Positions 14,022-17,911 of a stretch of DNA of 17,911 nucleotides are shown here, piece after piece. How positions within the stretch are numbered: position 1 is the stretch's first letter; each line of letters begins with the position of its first letter. Both the position numbers and the translations under genes were made by a program. This stretch comes from Pseudomonadota bacterium. GTDB lineage: Bacteria > Pseudomonadota > Gammaproteobacteria > Burkholderiales > Burkholderiaceae_D. Location of the stretch: contig JAEWEK010000405.1 of the NCBI GenBank assembly GCA_023389425.1, forward strand, positions 1-17,911, in the 5' to 3' direction. The notes beneath the pieces are model-generated. The model was not told the origin of the DNA. It did not search any database and was given only the letters and a program-made list of their open reading frames with translations.

Positions 14022-15725
14022 ATGCCTGCGATCGACGGACACCAGCGCCCCGAAGAACCGGACCTTGGCATCTCTCCCCTCCCGATCGCGGCGCTCGGCG
14101 CGGCCACGCTGCTGGCCGGCTGCGGCGCCGGCAGCGGGACGGCCGACCAGCCGCAAACCGTGCTGGCCGCCAGCGTGCAGAGCGTCGGCGCCGGCACGGT
14201 CAGCGAAACCGAAGCCTCGCGCTTCCTGGCGCAAGCGTCGATGGGCGCCAACCGCGCCCAGATCGCCCGCGTCCGCGCGCTGGGCTACGAAGGCTGGCTC
14301 AAGGAACAGTTCGCGCTGCCGCCTTCGCAGACGCGCTGGGATGCGCTGGTCGCCGGCGGCTTCAACGCCGCCACCAACCGCAACAACCAATCCGGCTTCG
14401 ATGCCTGCGCCTGGCGCAAGCTGATCTCCGCGCCCGACACCCTGCGCCAGCGCGTGACGATGGCGCTGTCCGAAATCCTGGTGGTCGCCATCGACGGCCT
14501 GGTCGGCGGCGGCTGGCGCCAGTTCACCGCGGCGGCCTACCTCGACATGCTGGAAGCGAACGCCTTCGGCAATTACCGCAGCCTGCTGCAGGAGGTCTCC
14601 ACCAGCACGGCGATGGGTGAATACCTGACCTTCCGCGGCAACGTCAAATTCAATGCCAAGACCGGCGCCCTGCCCGACGAGAACTATGCGCGCGAGCTGA
14701 TGCAGCTGTTTACCATCGGCCTGGTGCAGCTGAACCAGGACGGCACGCCCAAGCTGGCGCACGGCCAGCCGCAGGAAACCTACGGCCTCGACGACATCAC
14801 CGGCCTGGCCCGCGTCTTCACCGGCTGGGATTACGACATGGCCGGCACCGACACCAATTCGCCGGACTTCAAGCGCCGCCCGATGACGCAGGTGGCCTCG
14901 CGCCACGAGACCGGCGCCAAGACCTTCCTCGGCACCACCATCCCGGCGGGCGGCAACGGTGCCGGCGACCTGAAGGCGGCGCTGGACATCCTGTTCGCGC
15001 ATCCGAACGTCGGTCCCTTCATCGGCCGCCAGCTGATCCAGCGCCTCGTCAGCAGCAATCCCTCGCCGGCCTATGTGGGACGGGTGGCGGCGGCCTTCAA
15101 CAACGACGGGCACGGCGTGCGCGGCAACCTGCAGGCGGTGCTGAAAGCGATCCTGCTCGACGACGACGCGCGCAGCCCGCAGCTTGCCGCGATGTCGGGC
15201 GCGGGAAAGCAGCGCGAACCGATCCTGCGCCTGACGGCGTGGGCGCGCGCCTTCAACGCCAACTCGGCCAGCAATGCCTGGAACATCGGGAACACTTCGG
15301 ACCCGGCATCGAAGCTGGGCCAGAGCCCGCTGCGTTCGCCCAGCGTCTTCAACTTCTTCCGCCCCGGCTACGTACCGCCCAACAGTACGATCGCCCAGGT
15401 CGGACTGGTGGCGCCGGAATTCCAGCTGACGAACGAATCGAGCACCGTCGGCTACATCAACTACATCCAGACCGCGGTCGGCACCGGCCTCGGCGACGTC
15501 AAGGCGGACTATGCGAGCCTGCTGCCGCTGGCGGACAACGCCGCCAGCCTGCTCGACGAACTCAATACCGTGCTGGCGGCCGGCCAGCTCAGCGTCGCCA
15601 CGCTCGCCCTCATCCGTCCCGCCCTCAATGCGATGGCCGCCGGGACGCAGGCCGCGCGCCTGAACCGCATCTACGCCGCGCTGGTGCTGGTGCTGGCCGC
15701 GCCCGAATTCATCATCCAGCACTGA
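14022..15725 (+). CDS. DUF1800 domain-containing lipoprotein
   Basis: This 567-aa protein covers the full DUF1800 family pattern: EASRFLAQASMGANRAQI...LGYEGWLKEQF near the start, WRKLISAPDTLRQRV, PDENYARELMQLFTIG at 218-233, LARVFTGWDYD, FIGRQLIQRLVSSNPS, SPSVFNFFRPGY and the closing LAAPEFIIQH. The N-terminus has a hydrophobic stretch ending LLAGC, with Cys34 as probable lipidation site, so it is likely a lipoprotein of the cell envelope. I chose ATG 14022 over the in-frame TTG at 13989, because the TTG overlaps the predicted -10. The A-rich AAAAAGG at 14007-14013 may act as ribosome-binding site. The DUF1501 gene follows after 13 bp; the two families are commonly encoded together, implying joint action, but the molecular function of DUF1800 is not established to my knowledge. 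Confidence 0.9.
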   Translation: MPAIDGHQRPEEPDLGISPLPIAALGAATLLAGCGAGSGTADQPQTVLAASVQSVGAGTVSETEASRFLAQASMGANRAQIARVRALGYEGWLKEQFALPPSQTRWDALVAGGFNAATNRNNQSGFDACAWRKLISAPDTLRQRVTMALSEILVVAIDGLVGGGWRQFTAAAYLDMLEANAFGNYRSLLQEVSTSTAMGEYLTFRGNVKFNAKTGALPDENYARELMQLFTIGLVQLNQDGTPKLAHGQPQETYGLDDITGLARVFTGWDYDMAGTDTNSPDFKRRPMTQVASRHETGAKTFLGTTIPAGGNGAGDLKAALDILFAHPNVGPFIGRQLIQRLVSSNPSPAYVGRVAAAFNNDGHGVRGNLQAVLKAILLDDDARSPQLAAMSGAGKQREPILRLTAWARAFNANSASNAWNIGNTSDPASKLGQSPLRSPSVFNFFRPGYVPPNSTIAQVGLVAPEFQLTNESSTVGYINYIQTAVGTGLGDVKADYASLLPLADNAASLLDELNTVLAAGQLSVATLALIRPALNAMAAGTQAARLNRIYAALVLVLAAPEFIIQH

Positions 15726-15738
15726 AAAGGAAAACGCG

Positions 15739-17124
15739 ATGACCTCGAACGCTTCTCGCCGCGCTTTCCTGCGCCGTGCCGGCGCCCTGTCCCTGGCCGG
15801 CAGCGCCGCGCCATGGGCCCTGAACCTCGCCGCGATGGCGGAGGCCTCGGCCGCCAACGCCAGCGACTACAAGGCGCTGGTGTGCGTCTTCCTGTATGGC
15901 GGCAACGACTACGCGAACACGCTGGTGCCCTACGACAGCGCCAACTACGCCGCCTACAACCAGCTGCGCCCCACCCTCGCCTACAATCGCAACGCGCTGG
16001 CGGGAACGGTGCTGCGGCCGCAGCGCGCGTCGCTGGACCGCAACGGCGCGCCGCACGACTATGCGCTGGCGCCGGAACTGGCCAAGCTGGTGCCGCTGTT
16101 CGAGGCCGGCAAGATGGGCGTGCTGCTCAACGTCGGCACCCTGATCCAGCCGACCACCAAGCAGCAATACCAGGGCCGCGCGGTGCCGCTGCCGCCCAAG
16201 CTGTTCTCGCACAACGACCAGCAATCGCTGTGGCAGTCGTCGGCGCCGGAAGGCGCCAGCTCGGGCTGGGGCGGACGCATGGGCGACCTGTTCGAGTCGG
16301 GCAACGGCAACGCCACCTTCACCTGCGTGAACGTGTCGGGCAATGCGGTCTATTTGTCGGGGAAGACGGCGGTCCAGTACCAGGTGTCGCCGGGCGGGGC
16401 GGCGACCATCAATGCACTGGCCCGGCCGCTGTTCGGCTCCAGTGCCTGCAGCGACGTGCTGCGTACCCTGATCACGCAGCCGCGCATGCAGCTGCTGGAA
16501 GCGGAATACAACCGCGTCACCAGCCGCGCCATCACCGCCAACGGCGCGCTCGGCGCGGCGCTGGCGGGCGCGCGTCCGCTGGCCACGCCTTTCCCGGCCG
16601 CGAACACGCTGGCCGACCAGCTGAAGATGGTGGCGCGGATGATCGCGGCCGCGCCTTCGCTGGGCGCCAGGCGCCAGGTGTTCTTCGTGTCGCTGAACGG
16701 CTTCGACAACCACGACGGGCTGCTGACCGACCATCCCAGGCTGCTCACCAGCGTCGGCGATGCGCTGTCGGCCTTCTACGACGCGACCGCGGAGCTGGGC
16801 GTGGCCGATGCGGTCACCGCGTTCACGGCCTCGGATTTCGGGCGCACGCTGTCCGGCAACAACGACGGCTCCGACCACGGCTGGGGAAGCATGCATTTCA
16901 TGCTGGGCGGCGCGGTGAAAGGCAATGCCTTCTACGGCACCGCGCCGGTGGTCGCCAGCGACGGCCCGGACGACGTCGGCCAGGGCCGCCTGCTGCCGAC
17001 CACCTCGGTCGACCAGTACGCCGCCACGCTCGGCCGCTGGCTCGGCATCGCCGACGGCGACCTGCTGCGGCTGCTGCCGAACCTGGCCAACTTCAGCCAG
17101 CGCGATCTCGGCTTCATGGCCTGA
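15739..17124 (+). CDS. DUF1501 domain-containing protein, Tat-exported
   Basis: This 461-aa protein begins with a twin-arginine signal (SRRAFLRRAGALSLAG, residues 6-21), so it is exported folded, probably with a bound cofactor or metal. The mature protein shows DUF1501 landmarks: LVCVFLYGGNDYANTLVPYD, GRMGDLFESGN, FFVSLNGFDNHD, ASDFGRTLSGNNDGSDHGWG (Asp366 and Asp379-His380-Gly-Trp-Gly) and a closing TTSVDQYAATLGRWLG. DUF1501 belongs to the alkaline phosphatase/sulfatase-like fold group, and the Asp/His motif suits a metal site, but no reaction is assigned. AAAAGGA at 15726-15732 precedes the ATG by 6-7 nt. It sits 13 bp behind the DUF1800 gene as the second gene of the operon, and its stop is 1 bp from the stop of the converging TRIC gene. 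Confidence 0.92.
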   Translation: MTSNASRRAFLRRAGALSLAGSAAPWALNLAAMAEASAANASDYKALVCVFLYGGNDYANTLVPYDSANYAAYNQLRPTLAYNRNALAGTVLRPQRASLDRNGAPHDYALAPELAKLVPLFEAGKMGVLLNVGTLIQPTTKQQYQGRAVPLPPKLFSHNDQQSLWQSSAPEGASSGWGGRMGDLFESGNGNATFTCVNVSGNAVYLSGKTAVQYQVSPGGAATINALARPLFGSSACSDVLRTLITQPRMQLLEAEYNRVTSRAITANGALGAALAGARPLATPFPAANTLADQLKMVARMIAAAPSLGARRQVFFVSLNGFDNHDGLLTDHPRLLTSVGDALSAFYDATAELGVADAVTAFTASDFGRTLSGNNDGSDHGWGSMHFMLGGAVKGNAFYGTAPVVASDGPDDVGQGRLLPTTSVDQYAATLGRWLGIADGDLLRLLPNLANFSQRDLGFMA

Positions 17125-17125
17125 G

Positions 17126-17779
17126 CTAGCGCGCCGACGAGCGCGGCCCCGGCAACTGCCAGCTGCGCTGGATCGCCAGCATCCGGATGCCGAAGCAGAG
17201 GATCGCGCCGACCACGGCGACGGCGGCATTCGGCAGGTCGAGCAGGTAGCCGGCCACCACGACCGCGGCGCCGGCCAGCGCGGCCAGGGCGTAGATCTCG
17301 GCGCGCAGGACGGCCGGCACCTCGCTCAGCAGCAGGTCGCGCACGATGCCGCCGCCGATACCCGTGACCATGCCCAGCACCGCGGCCATCGCCGGATTCA
17401 GGTTGTAGGCCAGCGCCTTCTGCGTGCCGGCGACCGCGAACAGCGCCAGGCCCGCGGCATCGAACACCAGCACGGCGGTCTTCAGGCGCAGGATCGCCGG
17501 ATGCCAGAAAAAGGTCAGCACGCCCGCCGCCAGAGATGCCGCCAGGTAGCGCCAGTCGCTGATCGCGGCCGGCGGCGTGGCGCCGATCAGCACGTCGCGC
17601 GCGATGCCGCCCGAGTTGGCCGCCGCGAAGGACAGCACCATGATCCCGAAGAAGTCCAGCCGGCGCTTGACGCCGGCCAGCGCGCCGCTCAGCGCGAACA
17701 CGAAGGTGCCGCCCAGGTCGAGCGCGAGCAGCAGGGTTTTCAGTGCGTCGCCAAGGTTGACGATGAGATGGCCGAACAT
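17126..17779 (-). CDS. TRIC/UPF0126-family membrane protein (trimeric intracellular cation channel type)
   Basis: This 217-aa inner-membrane protein of about seven helices has the duplicated UPF0126 layout. Each half carries a glycine-rich kinked motif: NSGGIARDVLIG at 56-66 and TGIGGGIVRDLLLSEVP at 139-155. Prokaryotic members of this family form trimeric cation (mainly K+) channels; related proteins are also called YadS. The ATG at 17779-17777 overlaps the stop of the upstream amidohydrolase gene as TGATG, so translation is probably coupled by re-initiation. It converges with DUF1501 with a single base between the stops, leaving no room for a terminator outside the coding sequences. Physiological role here is unknown. 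Confidence 0.93.
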   Translation of the reverse strand: MFGHLIVNLGDALKTLLLALDLGGTFVFALSGALAGVKRRLDFFGIMVLSFAAANSGGIARDVLIGATPPAAISDWRYLAASLAAGVLTFFWHPAILRLKTAVLVFDAAGLALFAVAGTQKALAYNLNPAMAAVLGMVTGIGGGIVRDLLLSEVPAVLRAEIYALAALAGAAVVVAGYLLDLPNAAVAVVGAILCFGIRMLAIQRSWQLPGPRSSAR

Positions 17780-17911
17780 CAGGCAGCCGCCTGCGGCGCG
17801 GCCGGCGCGGTCCAGGCCAGGGTCGCGACCACCAGCGTTTCCACGCCGGTTTCGAGGGTCGGATGCAGCACGGGTGCGAAAAACGGACTGTGGTTGCTCG
17901 GGATCCTGTTC
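17779..17911 (-). CDS. M20-family amidohydrolase/metallopeptidase (C-terminal fragment; runs off the right edge)
   Basis: The last 43 codons of a minus-strand gene are visible, ending in TGA at 17781-17779. The peptide NRIPSNHSPFFAPVLHPTLE followed by TGVETLVVATLAW resembles the conserved C-terminal end of M20/hippurate-hydrolase-like amidohydrolases, where an N-H-S-P-x-F histidine motif belongs to the metal/active-site region. These enzymes hydrolyse amide bonds of N-acyl amino acids or peptides. The rest of the gene, and so its substrate group, is outside the window. The Ala/Pro-rich tail and the TGATG junction with the TRIC gene show that the two are expressed together. Confidence 0.8.
   Translation of the reverse strand, partial: NRIPSNHSPFFAPVLHPTLETGVETLVVATLAWTAPAAPQAAA

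Noticed and set aside
14004..15857. A 617-codon minus-strand frame opposite DUF1800
   Set aside because: Antisense shadow of the DUF1800 gene without recognisable domains.
1..17911. Phage, insertion sequence, toxin-antitoxin, defence or CRISPR content
   Set aside because: No transposase or integrase motifs, direct-repeat arrays or defence-type domains were seen; gene style is uniform and housekeeping or accessory-metabolic.

Overview
The window is high-GC (clearly above 60% in coding regions) proteobacterial DNA. Codon usage, the PAS-type sensor N-terminus, the paired DUF1800/DUF1501 genes and the PiuC-linked iron operon suggest a betaproteobacterium of the Burkholderiales, most likely Oxalobacteraceae such as Massilia or Duganella. 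That assignment is an impression from protein style, not a database match. It looks like an ordinary chromosomal region. I saw no transposase, phage gene, tRNA, rRNA or CRISPR array.

Layout. Positions 1-632 (minus) hold the N-terminal part of a PAS/GAF sensor protein that runs off the left edge. A relatively AT-rich divergent intergenic region (633-819) separates it from a plus-strand cluster. That cluster is a lipoprotein RND adaptor (820-1926), an HAE-1-type RND pump (1923-4997), an OmpR-family response regulator starting at TTG (5019-5708) and a CusS-like histidine kinase (5686-7107). No outer-membrane channel gene is present. Next comes a secreted 496-aa protein built from two diverged copies of an unrecognised ~205-aa domain (7181-8671).

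Positions 8721-13755 form a Fur-type iron operon: a promoter sandwiched by two Fur-box-like sites, a TonB-dependent siderophore receptor (TTG start), an FMN-dependent alpha-hydroxy-acid oxidase-like protein with an altered signature loop, a PiuC/YbiX-type Fe(II)/2-oxoglutarate dioxygenase, a small secreted PepSY-like protein and a cytochrome b561. Spacings are 3 bp, -7 bp, 23 bp and -14 bp, so the genes are probably co-transcribed and partly translationally coupled. Together they look like a system for importing a ferric siderophore and then reducing or modifying it.

Downstream, an 81-nt element closed by a perfect 14-bp inverted repeat (13766-13846) lies between the iron operon and a two-gene unit. 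This unit encodes a DUF1800 lipoprotein (14022-15725) and a Tat-exported DUF1501 protein (15739-17124), preceded by a good sigma70-like promoter. On the minus strand a TRIC/UPF0126 membrane protein (17126-17779) ends 1 bp from the DUF1501 stop. It overlaps, in a TGATG arrangement, the tail of an M20-type amidohydrolase (17779-17911, partial).

The best candidates for something undescribed are the oxidase/dioxygenase/PepSY/b561 set in the iron operon, the tandem-domain secreted protein and the 81-nt structured element.
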